Shown: positions 36,832 through 45,889, counted from the stretch's first letter. The stretch is 64,000 bases of DNA from Pedobacter sp. KBW06 (GCF_003852525.1 NZ_QAJL01000003.1:1704061-1768060), one strand, 5' to 3'. Notes: generated by a model not told the origin, from the letters alone. Numbers and translations are program-made.

Positions 36832-37848
36832 TTACAAAGTCTCGATTTCTTCAATTGAAAGTTCGTTGAATTCAGCTATCTGCTTAATAGACATGCCCTG
36901 TTGCTTTTGTTTCCGGGCTGTAATGATTTTTTGTTTGTAAATACCTTCCTGCACTCCTTTTTCAATACCCTTTTCCATACCCTTTTCCATGCCTTTTTCC
37001 ATGCCTTTTTCCATGCCATCCCTGAGTCCTTTTTCGACTCCCTCCTTGAGCCCTTCTTCTATTCCTTCCCTCCTCCCCTCGATTTTCGCCTTTTCTCCAG
37101 CTTCTTTACTGGCCCAGGCAATACTATGCTCATAATCCCACTTTGCCTTTAAGTTCGACTCATAAAGTGTCCGTTGCTCCTTTGTTAATTTACTCACCTC
37201 TGCGATTTTAAACATTTTTTTGAAAATTCCCTGATTGAGGTGTAATGGTACCTTTTCCATCCTGCTCATATTTTTAAGAATATAAAACCACTTATCTAAA
37301 TCGGACGACAGCTCATTCACCTCTTTGTCGAAGTTAGGTAATTCCAGAAATTTAAACCTAAACTTGTCGTAGAAAACTTTGCCGGTATCCTTATTCATTA
37401 AAACAATATCATGTAAAAACCGCTCATCATCCTTATCTCTGAATTTGAAATCCAGAACTGCTATCAGATACACCTCTTTAAGCTGACCATTCCAATTGGA
37501 TTCTCCTTTAGGAATCTGCTCGCTCACTAATCGGGATAAATAGTATACACAGCGCTCACGAAAGCCCCCATGTTCAACACGTTGCATCTCAATGATAAAC
37601 TGCTCACCACCGCTTCCCCTGCACATCAGATCAAAAAACACTTTCTTATTCTCATTAGTGCTTGCTGCATGTTCTGTGGGACTAAAAACCAAATCAACGA
37701 TTGTCTTTTGTCCGGCAAAAATGGCATTCAAAAATTCAATTATGATCTCCTTGTTTGGTTCGCCTCCTAAAAGGTGCTTAAATCCAAAATCTGTAAGTGG
37801 GTCAATAAATCGTCGGTTCGTACCGGAGGCTATAGTAGTAACTGTCAT
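36832..37848 (-). CDS. Rpn-family PD-(D/E)XK nuclease / putative transposase-derived protein with tandem tetrapeptide repeats
   Basis: 338 aa. The N-terminus 'RFIDPLTDFGFKHLLG' and the nuclease-like 'VFFDLMCRGSGGEQFIIEMQRV' (Asp, then E-x-Q) identify the Rpn/PD-(D/E)XK transposase family, which promotes recA-independent recombination in the characterised E. coli members. The region about 245-300 is a highly charged helical repeat; its core is M-E-K-G repeated in tandem, encoded by 12-base DNA repeats (36959-37018). The C-terminus 'GMSIKQIAEFNELSIEEIETL' looks like the small helix-turn-helix tail common in these proteins. It is a single gene without terminal inverted repeats, so not called a mobile element here. 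Confidence 0.85.
   Translation of the reverse strand: MTVTTIASGTNRRFIDPLTDFGFKHLLGGEPNKEIIIEFLNAIFAGQKTIVDLVFSPTEHAASTNENKKVFFDLMCRGSGGEQFIIEMQRVEHGGFRERCVYYLSRLVSEQIPKGESNWNGQLKEVYLIAVLDFKFRDKDDERFLHDIVLMNKDTGKVFYDKFRFKFLELPNFDKEVNELSSDLDKWFYILKNMSRMEKVPLHLNQGIFKKMFKIAEVSKLTKEQRTLYESNLKAKWDYEHSIAWASKEAGEKAKIEGRREGIEEGLKEGVEKGLRDGMEKGMEKGMEKGMEKGIEKGVQEGIYKQKIITARKQKQQGMSIKQIAEFNELSIEEIETL
36959..37018. repeat. Five tandem 12-bp units inside the Rpn gene
   Basis: Consecutive units on the plus strand: TTTTCAATACCC, TTTTCCATACCC, then TTTTCCATGCCT twice and TTTTCCATGCCA. In the coding (minus) strand they specify the repeated tetrapeptide M-E-K-G with one I-E-K-G variant. Because the unit is a multiple of three, gain or loss would change repeat number without breaking the frame. 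Confidence 0.85.
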
Positions 37849-38133
37849 TGTCTAACTTATATAGTTAAAACAACAAAAACAAAATATTAATTAAATAATT
37901 ATCTTAAAAATAAACAAAACCACCTAAAAACAAATAAAAAGAACATCCCAAAAATGCATTTAAAGAAGATTGATTTGTACAGCCGAATCTATAAATACAG
38001 GTGACAGAAAAAAAACTTCAACATAGACCTTGATACCAAGATATTTTTAAACCTTGACATCTTGATATCATACACTAAGCTTTATTATAGAATGAATAAC
38101 GGAACTATAGTAAAACAGGTTAACTTTAAAAGC
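37849..38133. promoter_or_regulatory. Divergent spacer with TTGACATCTTGATATCA element
   Basis: 285 bases between the Rpn gene (minus) and the Crp-like gene (plus). It contains CTTGATACCAAG (38029-38040), itself an imperfect dyad, and TTGACATCTTGATATCA (38054-38070). The latter matches 16 of 17 bases of an element upstream of the ECF sigma gene (19355). A TTG-initiated extension of the Crp-like frame (38062) falls inside this element and is probably not used. Confidence 0.4.
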
Positions 38134-38736
38134 ATGGAACTGATCTATTTACAAACCATGTTAAAGGCTTTTGCCAATATCTCGGCAGAAGACTACGCCT
38201 TATCAAAAGATTTCTGGAGTATAAAGACCTATAAAAAGGGTAGCTTTTTTAATAACTATAGGGGAATTTGTAAAACTGCCGGATTTATTATGGATGGCGC
38301 ATTTCGTGCCTATCATATTGACGAAAAAACGGAAGCAGAAAAGAATGTCTTTTTATATTCTAAAGATCAGATTGTGGTGGCGTATAAAAGTTTTATCGAT
38401 CAGGTGCCCTGTAATTATTACACCCAGGCACTCACAGATGCAACCATCATTTCTATTTCTTACGACAAATTGATTAAACTTTATACTTTATCGCATGGAT
38501 GGGAACGATTCGGAAGATTAATGGCTGAATATGCCAGTAAGATCGCCGTAGAACGCATGGAGAGTTTTTTATTTCAGACACCGGAAGAGCGATACCTGAA
38601 CATGATGAACAATCATCCGGAAATTTTAAATACTGTTCAGCTTTACCATATATCTTCTTATCTTGGAATTCAGGGTCCTTCTTTAAGCCGGATCAGAAAA
38701 AGATTATGCCATGTGAACGATTTTAACCGAGGTTAA
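38134..38736 (+). CDS. Crp/Fnr-family transcriptional regulator
   Basis: About 200 aa from the ATG at 38134, matching the usual ~190-200 aa of this Bacteroidota group. In-frame starts at 38062 (TTG) and 38092 (ATG) would add 24 or 14 residues. An N-terminal cyclic-nucleotide-binding-like beta roll (about 10-115, 'FFNNYRGICKTAGFIMDGAFRAYHID') and long dimer helix ('GRLMAEYASKIAVERMESFLFQTPEERY') are followed by a short winged helix ('LYHISSYLGIQGPSLSRIRKRL'). The phosphate-binding residues of true cAMP-binding CRP are not obvious. The alpha/beta hydrolase gene 64 bases downstream on the same strand is the likely target or co-regulated partner. Confidence 0.83.
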   Translation: MELIYLQTMLKAFANISAEDYALSKDFWSIKTYKKGSFFNNYRGICKTAGFIMDGAFRAYHIDEKTEAEKNVFLYSKDQIVVAYKSFIDQVPCNYYTQALTDATIISISYDKLIKLYTLSHGWERFGRLMAEYASKIAVERMESFLFQTPEERYLNMMNNHPEILNTVQLYHISSYLGIQGPSLSRIRKRLCHVNDFNRG

Positions 38737-38800
38737 ATTTTTTGGCTTTGTTTCTGCTGAACTTTGGACTCAATATCTCTTTACCTAAAATTCAACAATT

Positions 38801-39496
38801 ATGAAAAAGAAAATCAACATTGCACTGGTACATGGAGCCTGGGGCGATGGTTCTCACTGGCGCAAGGTGATTCCAATATTAACTGCAGCGGGATATACCG
38901 TCGGTTCAGTTCAAAACCCATTGACTTCCCTTTCCGACGATGCGGAGCGGACCCGCAGGCTCGTAGAATCTTTTGATGGCCCAACGCTTCTGGTAGGACA
39001 TTCTTATGGTGGAGCCGTAATTACAGAAGCTGCAGGAAAGAGTGATAAGGTAGTAGGGTTGGTTTATATTGCTGCTTTTGCACCGGACGAGAATGAGAAT
39101 CTTGGCATGTTATTGGGCAGAACTACTGCTCCGGCCGGCGCCGCAGCATTACGCCCCGATCAATATGGTTTTCTATGGATTGAAAAAAGCATGTTTGCGG
39201 AAAACTTCGCACATGACCTTCCTGCAGAAGAATCTCTGGTGATGGCCCTTGCACAAAAACCAACCTCAGGAAAATGCTTTGAAGATAAACCGGACTATGT
39301 GGCCTGGAAAAATTTACCAACCTGGTATCAGGTATCTGAACTGGATAGAATGATCCCACCTGAAACACAACATTTTTTCGCAGAAAGAATGAAAGCAGAA
39401 ACGATTAGTTTGTCATCAAGTCACGCTTCTATGGCTTCTCATCCGCAGGAAATTGCTAATTTGATTATAAAAGCAGCAGAAACACTGGAAGGATAA
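38801..39496 (+). CDS. Alpha/beta hydrolase (esterase-like), cytosolic
   Basis: 231 aa, no signal peptide. 'ALVHGAWGDGSHW' is the oxyanion-hole strand-loop; nucleophile Ser lies in 'VGHSYGGAVI' (about residue 69). The catalytic Asp is probably in 'VSELDRMIPPETQ', and the His in 'SSHASMASHPQEI'. The compact size and H-G-A-W motif fit the plant methylesterase/hydroxynitrile-lyase-like group widespread in soil bacteria. Substrate unknown. It follows the Crp-like regulator on the same strand and ends at a strong terminator. Confidence 0.87.
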   Translation: MKKKINIALVHGAWGDGSHWRKVIPILTAAGYTVGSVQNPLTSLSDDAERTRRLVESFDGPTLLVGHSYGGAVITEAAGKSDKVVGLVYIAAFAPDENENLGMLLGRTTAPAGAAALRPDQYGFLWIEKSMFAENFAHDLPAEESLVMALAQKPTSGKCFEDKPDYVAWKNLPTWYQVSELDRMIPPETQHFFAERMKAETISLSSSHASMASHPQEIANLIIKAAETLEG

Positions 39497-39515
39497 TCTT
39501 CTTCTCTCTCAAAAA

Positions 39516-39567
39516 TAATCTGATCGCAGGTCTCATTAAAGCCTTCGATCAGATTAATATTTTTTTT
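39516..39567 (+). terminator. Intrinsic terminator after the alpha/beta hydrolase
   Basis: Inverted repeat TAATCTGATCG (39516-39526) with CGATCAGATTA (39546-39556), 11 bp perfect, followed by ATATTTTTTTT. Begins 19 bases after the stop codon. Confidence 0.8.
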
Positions 39568-39732
39568 ATTTACCTCAGTTTCGTAAAATAAGGGCCCAGG
39601 CTTTCTTCAGGAATAAACTCCCCGCAAGGCATAATGCTCGTACTTAACATCGTTAAGAAGGCGCCTGCAAAGTTTGTAAGCACCACAATATGCCGTTTCC
39701 CTCATATACATAGCCTCTGGAAAACCTTAGAT

Positions 39733-41058
39733 TTAAGGAAGAGGAGAAAATGAATAAGCTGGAAAGTTATAGTCATTATACGTACTAAAAAATGCTGTTC
39801 CACAATTTTCCGGTAAAGTAGCCAAACCAAAAAGCATAGAAGAAAAGTCTATTCCCTGAACTTCATTGGCAGTCCATGAAGGGTTGCTAACACTATAGCG
39901 CCATAGAATCTTGTAGGCCGTTCCCGGAAGTGTATATACTCCTTTATTCGCATTATACAAACTGAGCAAGTCTGTTTTTGCAGTTGCGTTAATGGGAATA
40001 AAACCGCTAATAATATGAGGAGAAACGACCTTACCCGCATTATCGTTGATGCGGTTGGCATGATAGCCTGAAGGGTCGCTGCCGGCACCTAAACCCCACT
40101 CGTAAGCAGCAATACCAGTAGTAAACGTCCACCATTTTTTATCAGCCTGCATCGCATTATTCATATACTGCATGTATTGGGCATTTGCTGAATAAGGATG
40201 ACACAAATAATAGCAAAACTGAGGTATAAAATCAGAAAGAAAAGCACCAGGATAATCGGTTAAAACTTCAAAACCTGAATAGGTTGATTTAGGTAAGTTC
40301 GTGGTATTGGCATAAAAATTATTCCATAAAGTAGTTGCCGGTCCAGCTGCTCCGTTTTCGGATTTAAAAGCAAGGTAAGCGACAATCATGTATTCGTTAA
40401 AAACAGCTGTATTTCCGATCCCATTGCCATTCGCGTCTAGTGATAAATAGATTGACCCGGTCGCGGGGTTCGCGATTGCCTTAGACCAGTTGATAGATTT
40501 ATACAGGCGATCCACGAGCGTGGCAATGGTGGTGTTTGTACTGAAATATTTCTTACAGAACAATGCTCCGGAGACCATTATAGCTGCATCAATGGTACTA
40601 TATTCTGAATTCCAGGCTCGGGCTCCGGTTTCCATATCTACAAAATGCCTTGGAAAGCCTGCGGTGTTCACATCCAGTTTAAAGTTGCTGTTCTGACCGA
40701 TTAAGGTTTGCAAAGTTGTAACCGCCTGCTGACTACCATCGGAAATCCAGCCCATTTTATCGGCAATGCAAAGAGAGACAAGGCCTGTTCCTATATTGGC
40801 AACCGAAGCCGGGTGATAGTCTGTTCCGCTAAAAAGTTTTGAATCCCTGTAAATTCCTTTCGCATTCCGTTGCATTTCATATACACGGTAGGAATTTCTG
40901 AACAGATCTGTTAAAATAGGAGAAACAACAGGTTTTCCATTTACGTCTTCTCCTGTTGAAGGTTCATTCTTCTGTTTCGAACAAGAGGTCATCATGACCG
41001 TAAGAAACAATAAGGCAATAAAAGGCAATTTTGCCTGGTTTAGAAATTTTAGGTTCAT
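39733..41058 (-). CDS. Glucoamylase-like-domain lipoprotein, GH144-type (beta-1,2-glucanase-like)
   Basis: 441 aa from the ATG at 41058; the longer frame opens with TTG at 41067. Lipoprotein signal with 'VMMTSC' (Cys about 26). The (alpha/alpha)6-barrel glucoamylase-like family (PF10091) is recognised by 'GIYRDSKLFSGTDYHPASVANIGTG', 'GFPRHFVDMETGARAWNSEYSTIDAAIM' (given here only as the family landmark region, about 105-165), and 'PHIISGFIPIN' with the ending 'GIDFSSMLFGLATLPENCG'. Length and layout fit endo-beta-1,2-glucanases of family GH144 from this phylum. No transporter gene is adjacent. Substrate is inferred from family resemblance only. Confidence 0.72.
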   Translation of the reverse strand: MNLKFLNQAKLPFIALLFLTVMMTSCSKQKNEPSTGEDVNGKPVVSPILTDLFRNSYRVYEMQRNAKGIYRDSKLFSGTDYHPASVANIGTGLVSLCIADKMGWISDGSQQAVTTLQTLIGQNSNFKLDVNTAGFPRHFVDMETGARAWNSEYSTIDAAIMVSGALFCKKYFSTNTTIATLVDRLYKSINWSKAIANPATGSIYLSLDANGNGIGNTAVFNEYMIVAYLAFKSENGAAGPATTLWNNFYANTTNLPKSTYSGFEVLTDYPGAFLSDFIPQFCYYLCHPYSANAQYMQYMNNAMQADKKWWTFTTGIAAYEWGLGAGSDPSGYHANRINDNAGKVVSPHIISGFIPINATAKTDLLSLYNANKGVYTLPGTAYKILWRYSVSNPSWTANEVQGIDFSSMLFGLATLPENCGTAFFSTYNDYNFPAYSFSPLP

Positions 41059-41509
41059 CACAATCAATAGGTTTGGTTTAACATAATATTAAGGAATCAA
41101 ATTAGCTCCGGCAATAAAAAGCACCTCTACATTACTACATCATCAATGGATGATATACTTCCTTAAGGAAGCCAAAACATCGTTTCAATCCTCAAAAAGC
41201 AGTATACATCTTAGATCATATTCAAAAAACAGCTAAAAATACCGACTTGAAAAAGAAAGATTAGAGAGGTAATGACGTAGTCTATCTTACCCCTTCTCTA
41301 AAGTTTACCAAAGCTAAACTTATGTTTACAAAAAAAACACCGGTAGTTTATTTTGAATAGAGGTCGAAATCAGGAGAGTCATTCAGGTAAGTCATACTAT
41401 TTTATACTATCTGAGGTGTATCCGATCAGGATTTGATAATACTTCCCAGGTTTTACATCCGGAATTTCATCTTCATATGTAGAGATTGGAGATGGCTTCG
41501 TCACTCATC
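41059..41509. other. Intergenic region upstream of the GH144-like gene
   Basis: About 450 bases without a supported gene. Only small features: a 14-bp palindrome CTTCCTTAAGGAAG (41158-41171). The promoter of the GH144-like gene (minus strand) should lie here, but no perfect consensus pair was found. Confidence 0.45.
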
Positions 41510-41543
41510 AAAAAGGCTTTCCGGAGATCCGGAAAGCCTTTTT
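41510..41543. terminator. Terminator downstream of the serine hydrolase gene
   Basis: Perfect 15-bp stem AAAAAGGCTTTCCGG (41510-41524) with its complement (41529-41543) and a 4-base loop. The A and T runs at the two ends make it symmetrical and functional on either strand. The minus-strand serine hydrolase gene ends at 41566, 23 bases away. Confidence 0.88.
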
Positions 41544-41565
41544 AATTGACAATATCTGATTTTAA

Positions 41566-43368
41566 TTATTTCTTACGGATCGCTTTAAAATTCCCGTTTG
41601 GCTGTTTGAAGGTCAATGATTCTGCCTGATATCCTTTGAGTTCAAACTTCAGGCTATATCCTATTAAAGTCTTGATTTGAAAAGTATCTGCTCCTATAGC
41701 AATCGTTTCATAATCCGGTTGTCCGGAGATTGATACGAAAAGAACCTTATCTTTAAGGTATACTTTAACTGCCGTTTTACCCAGATTGTAATCGCCTGTA
41801 TATTTTTCGAGCATTTCTTTAGTCAAAGCGACTTCTTTAGGGCGAAAAGCAAATACTACCTGTTTGCCATCCAGTGGTAGACTGACTCCTGCTATCTTAC
41901 CATCTGTTCCGGAGCTGAAATTGATTCTGAAGCTACTTGTTGCTGTATCAATTTTCCCCTTTTTATCGATATCTCTCGCTTCAAAAACATCATAATGATA
42001 GTGCTTAAGAAAAACACGCTCTTTTCCGAATGCAGCAAACAGAGAGTCGGCTCTTTGGGACACGTCAATTGTTCCTGCTATTGGATTTTCATAGAAACCG
42101 ACATAACTTTTTGCGGGATGTGAAGGCTTTGTATTTAATACCTGCTCTGCTTCCGCTTCCGGCTTTTCGGCTTTCTTCTTTTTCATGGCCTCGTCTTTCT
42201 TCTTATTTTGTTCCGCATTCCAATCGGTCTTGTTTAGATTAAGGATCCGGTCGGCGATGGTGTTACGAACCAGGCCAGGAACAGCGGAAACATTCTGATT
42301 GCTCAGGACAACGATTCCGATATCGTCTGAAGGAAAGAAAGCGGCATTTGCTGAGAAGCCATCAATATTTCCACCATGTTCAACCAGGTAATGTCCACGG
42401 TAAGAGCTGATCATCCATCCCAGACCATAACTGGCAGAATAAATGTCCTTAAACTCTCCCGGTAAACCGCCACCCATTACCATTTGTGCAGTCGCAGCCT
42501 GCTCAATATAAGACGGAGGCAAAATCTCCTTACCATGATAGCGACCACCACTTGTCCAAAGCTGTAACCAGTGGGCCATTTCATTGACGCTACTGTTGAT
42601 CGATCCTGCAGGTCCCATACCAGAAATATCGTAATAATCCATCTTCTTAATGATGCTATCCTTTTCCAGTGTATATGGCAGGGAAGCATCCGCATCCTTC
42701 TGCATATCATAGATGCTGGTATTTGATCTGGTCATCTCCAGCGGGATAAAAAACTTTTCCTTTATATTTTGCTCCCAGGTTTTTCCGGTAATCTTTTCGG
42801 CAATCATGCCCTGTGCAAGAAACATGTAATTGTTATACTGCCATTTCTCTCTGAGCCCGGCATTTGGTTCCATATACTTTACACGTTGCAAGATGCTGTC
42901 TCTGTTAGGCGTATTGAAGAGGTACCAGGAATAATCATAACGGGACAATCCAGTCCGATGGCACATCATGTCCCGAACCGTAATCTGGCTGTTCATGTTA
43001 TCATTGAAAAACCGCAGCTGTGGCAGGTAAGTTGTTGCTTTGCCATCCAATGAAAGTTTACCATCTTTTTCCAGCAAACCAAGCAAGGCTGAGGTAAAAG
43101 CCTTAGAGCTTGAACCTATGGCAAAAAGTGTATTTGGCGTAACCGGTTTTTTCCCTTCTACATCCCTATATCCGAAACCTTTACTATATATGATTTTATC
43201 ACCTTCCGTTACCGCTACTGCAAAACCGGCCACTTTTTGATCTTTCAGTACCTTATTCAGCACTGCATCCAAATCTGCAAGCCGGCTATCCGGTTTAACA
43301 TTCTTTTGCTGAGCAACTACCGTTAAGCTGAGAAAAGAAAGAAAAAGGTAAGTAAATGTTTTTTTCAT
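41566..43368 (-). CDS. Secreted serine hydrolase, class C beta-lactamase/esterase fold
   Basis: 600 aa with signal peptide (about 1-20). The catalytic set of penicillin-binding-protein-like hydrolases is present: Ser86-x-x-Lys89 in 'AIGSSSKAF', Tyr178-x-Asn180 in 'WQYNNYMF', and His331-x-Gly in 'LVEHGGNIDG'. The beta-lactamase domain covers about 30-385. A lysine/glutamate-rich linker (about 385-415) leads into a C-terminal DUF3471-like region plus lipocalin-like strands. Such proteins act as esterases or D-aminopeptidases more often than as true beta-lactamases. It lies 62 bases downstream of the PNGase F-like gene on the same strand, so the two may be co-expressed. Confidence 0.88.
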   Translation of the reverse strand: MKKTFTYLFLSFLSLTVVAQQKNVKPDSRLADLDAVLNKVLKDQKVAGFAVAVTEGDKIIYSKGFGYRDVEGKKPVTPNTLFAIGSSSKAFTSALLGLLEKDGKLSLDGKATTYLPQLRFFNDNMNSQITVRDMMCHRTGLSRYDYSWYLFNTPNRDSILQRVKYMEPNAGLREKWQYNNYMFLAQGMIAEKITGKTWEQNIKEKFFIPLEMTRSNTSIYDMQKDADASLPYTLEKDSIIKKMDYYDISGMGPAGSINSSVNEMAHWLQLWTSGGRYHGKEILPPSYIEQAATAQMVMGGGLPGEFKDIYSASYGLGWMISSYRGHYLVEHGGNIDGFSANAAFFPSDDIGIVVLSNQNVSAVPGLVRNTIADRILNLNKTDWNAEQNKKKDEAMKKKKAEKPEAEAEQVLNTKPSHPAKSYVGFYENPIAGTIDVSQRADSLFAAFGKERVFLKHYHYDVFEARDIDKKGKIDTATSSFRINFSSGTDGKIAGVSLPLDGKQVVFAFRPKEVALTKEMLEKYTGDYNLGKTAVKVYLKDKVLFVSISGQPDYETIAIGADTFQIKTLIGYSLKFELKGYQAESLTFKQPNGNFKAIRKK

Positions 43369-43430
43369 ATCAAATGTTTAGTTTTTTGATGGGACGTAGG
43401 ATTTGAAAAATAGTTACAGGATTTAAATAA

Positions 43431-45110
43431 TTATTCCCTTTCCCCAATCAGTACCCCCGATACATTCCATGCACTAAAGCTTGTTCCTTCAGGCTTGCCG
43501 AGCGGAATAGCTACCTTTAAAGTATGTTTTCCTGGTTTAAGTTCTGGCAAAGGGATTTCTACCGGAAGGGTTAAGGTTCCCGGGCACCAGTTAGAACGGC
43601 TCAGATCTGAAGAAGATAAACCATTACCAAAATTACCTGAGGCAGGATTCAGCATGCGGTAGGTTGCGCAATCCTCTCTCCATGGAATAAAGTGATAGAC
43701 GCGTTTTCCATCCACAAATATTTCATTTTGTTTGGGCACAAATTCATCGCCGTTCCCCCATCCGCCATGTCCGGTGGTCAGGTATCTCAAACGAAGATTT
43801 TTTACGCCTGCCGGTACCTCTACCGAAACGGTAAGGGAATCTTTGTCGAACATCGTTCCATATTCCTGTCCGGACATTTCCATCAGATTCGTGGTATTAA
43901 ACACAGGCATCATCCAGTTTTTCTTACCATTTTTATCATCATCCTCATCTCCGGGATAGTATTTAAAATACAAACTGGCTTTATGACCACCTTTGTCGTA
44001 ATTACCAATAAAAACCCCGATCCAGACCTCACCTTGCAGGCTAGGTAATAAAGCAGTAATGTCTTGTTTATACACCACTGAATCCGCCCAGTTGTATCCC
44101 TTTATTTTAGCCTGCTCATTAAACTTCCCTACACCGAAAGAAGTGAAAAAGCGCATCAGTTCCAGGGGAGGAAGGTATTGATCCGTAGCAGTTACACCCT
44201 GGTATTTCTTTCCGTTCTTTGCGTTATATACCGGAAGAACCTGTACACCATTTTGCAGTGCCTGTAAAAAAGAAATCTTTTTGTCGACCGGAATCATGAA
44301 TACAGATCCGGTACGGTCATAGGCATCGCCGTTAGAATGTTGCACCAATTCCGCAAACAAATGCTGTCCTGCTGAAGTCTCCGGAAGTTTCACTTTTTTA
44401 AGAATAACTGTACCGCCTGAAAAGTGGTAAGTAAGGTTCGCCTGTTCTCCTGCAGGATTTTCTATTTTCCTACCAAAGTTGATTTGTTCGTCATTAAAAA
44501 TTTGGAGGGTGGTATACCTGCTTTCAATGATTTGGCGCTGGTAAGCAGGTTCATCCAATAGATTTCCCCATTTTGATGGCCATTTAAGTTCTTCCGGAGT
44601 CACGGTCCGGTACTCTATATTCGTAGCTACGGTTTCAGAATTTCCGTTACGGATCACTTTTAACACAAGGCCCATTGCCGGAGCAATAGAGATGGTGGGT
44701 GTTCCTTTAATCTTTAAATCCGTATTGTACCATATTTCGATGGTGTTGGAGCGGATGAAAAGTTTCGCTTTTTTACAGGGAATGCCGGCAATAGTATCTA
44801 TACCCGGAAGCAGCTCTGCCTTCACATAGTCTGAAAATGGTTTCTTAAGGCTGTAAGAAAGGCCATTGTTGCTGAGTACCTGGTAGGTTGCCGCTTCTTT
44901 AAACTGCAGAAACTGTTGTTCAGTCTGCGCCCCCTGCCTGGCGATGCGTGCCTGTGCTCCTTTTGTAAATAATTTCAGTTCTCCTCCAAGCTCTTTTCCG
45001 TTGCTACGAAACTTGTACGTAACTACAGCCTGGGAAACATCAGTGCTCTTTTGTGCAAATAGTGATGTGCTCATAAAGAATAACACACATCCGGTTAGTA
45101 AGATTTTCAT
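43431..45110 (-). CDS. PNGase F-like peptide-N-glycosidase with N-terminal GLPGLI-like domain
   Basis: 559 aa from the ATG at 45110, which begins a clean signal peptide (MKILLTGC...SLFAQ); an ATG at 45128 adds six residues. The C-terminal half (about 225-559) carries PNGase F landmarks: 'VFMIPVDK', 'GVWIGVFIGNYDKGGH' type strands, 'YLTTGHGGWGNGDEFVPK', 'IPWREDCATYRMLNP' and 'SRSNWCPGT'. The first ~200 residues resemble the GLPGLI beta-domain ('IAGIPCKKAKLFIRSNTIEIWYN', read as its core). Known PNGase F is about 315 residues mature, so this is longer. The family removes N-glycans from asparagine. I could not verify all three catalytic acidic residues, so activity is inferred. Confidence 0.75.
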   Translation of the reverse strand: MKILLTGCVLFFMSTSLFAQKSTDVSQAVVTYKFRSNGKELGGELKLFTKGAQARIARQGAQTEQQFLQFKEAATYQVLSNNGLSYSLKKPFSDYVKAELLPGIDTIAGIPCKKAKLFIRSNTIEIWYNTDLKIKGTPTISIAPAMGLVLKVIRNGNSETVATNIEYRTVTPEELKWPSKWGNLLDEPAYQRQIIESRYTTLQIFNDEQINFGRKIENPAGEQANLTYHFSGGTVILKKVKLPETSAGQHLFAELVQHSNGDAYDRTGSVFMIPVDKKISFLQALQNGVQVLPVYNAKNGKKYQGVTATDQYLPPLELMRFFTSFGVGKFNEQAKIKGYNWADSVVYKQDITALLPSLQGEVWIGVFIGNYDKGGHKASLYFKYYPGDEDDDKNGKKNWMMPVFNTTNLMEMSGQEYGTMFDKDSLTVSVEVPAGVKNLRLRYLTTGHGGWGNGDEFVPKQNEIFVDGKRVYHFIPWREDCATYRMLNPASGNFGNGLSSSDLSRSNWCPGTLTLPVEIPLPELKPGKHTLKVAIPLGKPEGTSFSAWNVSGVLIGERE

Positions 45111-45256
45111 GGAGGGTAAAGTTAGCATTTGTGCTAAAGATTTATGGACAAGTAAATCCAGATTTTCTACAAAATCATCTGTTATTTTGGCATTAAATCG
45201 TTTAAACCAGCGTTATGTATGTATTTTGAAATCAAATTGATCATATTACCAATAAA

Positions 45257-45889
45257 ATGAATAAACAAAGAAACCTTATTTTAACCTATCTCTTGATTTC
45301 AGCCCTGCTGGGGTTTATCCTGCTAACCATTTTCATCAGCTATATGCCCTTATCTGACCTGGATAAGAACTTCTCCACTTTCATACAAAGTTACCAAAGC
45401 CCCTCCCTCGATCCTTGGATGAAATTTATCAGCTTTATCGGTGTGATGCCTTATTCGGTGATCATGGTCCTGCTGACGGCCTTGCTGTTTTTCGTTTTCA
45501 AATTAAAGAGGGAAGCGTTATTTACCCTCAGCACCTTATTTGCAGGTGTGGCCAGTACCATCGTCAAGATTCTTGTAGACCGGCCCAGACCTGCCGCACC
45601 TTTAGTGCATGTTCTGGAAAAGACAGTTCAACAGAGTTTTCCCAGTGGGCATGTAAATTTCTATGTTGTCTTTTTTGGATTTCTGATTGTCGTCATGTCT
45701 CATGTCAAGACCATACCTTTCATTTTAAGAGTTATAGTGATCATTGTTTGTAACTTGCTGATTATACTCATTCCAATCTCCAGGGTATATCAAGGTGCCC
45801 ATTGGTTTACCGATGTACTTGGAGGGAGTTTATTGGGTGGCTTGATATTGTTTGTCAACAGCTATTTTTATTTCAGGGTTAAGGCATAA
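45257..45889 (+). CDS. PAP2-family membrane phosphatase
   Basis: 210 aa, about six hydrophobic segments. The three-part PAP2 signature is complete: 'KILVDRPRPAAP' (K-x6-RP), 'QSFPSGHVNFYVVFF' (PSGH) and 'SRVYQGAHWFTDVLGG' (SR-x5-H-x3-D). The family dephosphorylates lipid phosphates such as phosphatidic acid, phosphatidylglycerol phosphate or undecaprenyl pyrophosphate at the inner membrane; which one cannot be told. Divergent from the PNGase F-like gene, with the 230-base spacer before the lysine transaminase gene downstream. Confidence 0.92.
   Translation: MNKQRNLILTYLLISALLGFILLTIFISYMPLSDLDKNFSTFIQSYQSPSLDPWMKFISFIGVMPYSVIMVLLTALLFFVFKLKREALFTLSTLFAGVASTIVKILVDRPRPAAPLVHVLEKTVQQSFPSGHVNFYVVFFGFLIVVMSHVKTIPFILRVIVIIVCNLLIILIPISRVYQGAHWFTDVLGGSLLGGLILFVNSYFYFRVKA

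Noticed and set aside
36959..37018. Short tandem repeats as a CRISPR-like array
   Set aside because: Units are 12 bases with no spacers and lie inside a coding frame; no cas genes nearby.
36832..37848. Rpn gene as a complete insertion sequence
   Set aside because: No terminal inverted repeats or target-site duplications seen, and neighbouring genes are intact.
38062..38133. TTG- or upstream ATG-initiated longer form of the Crp-like regulator
   Set aside because: The TTG lies inside the shared regulatory-looking element and the extra residues exceed the usual family length.
41158..41171. Palindrome CTTCCTTAAGGAAG as a terminator or operator
   Set aside because: Too short and without flanking T run or second copy to support a function.
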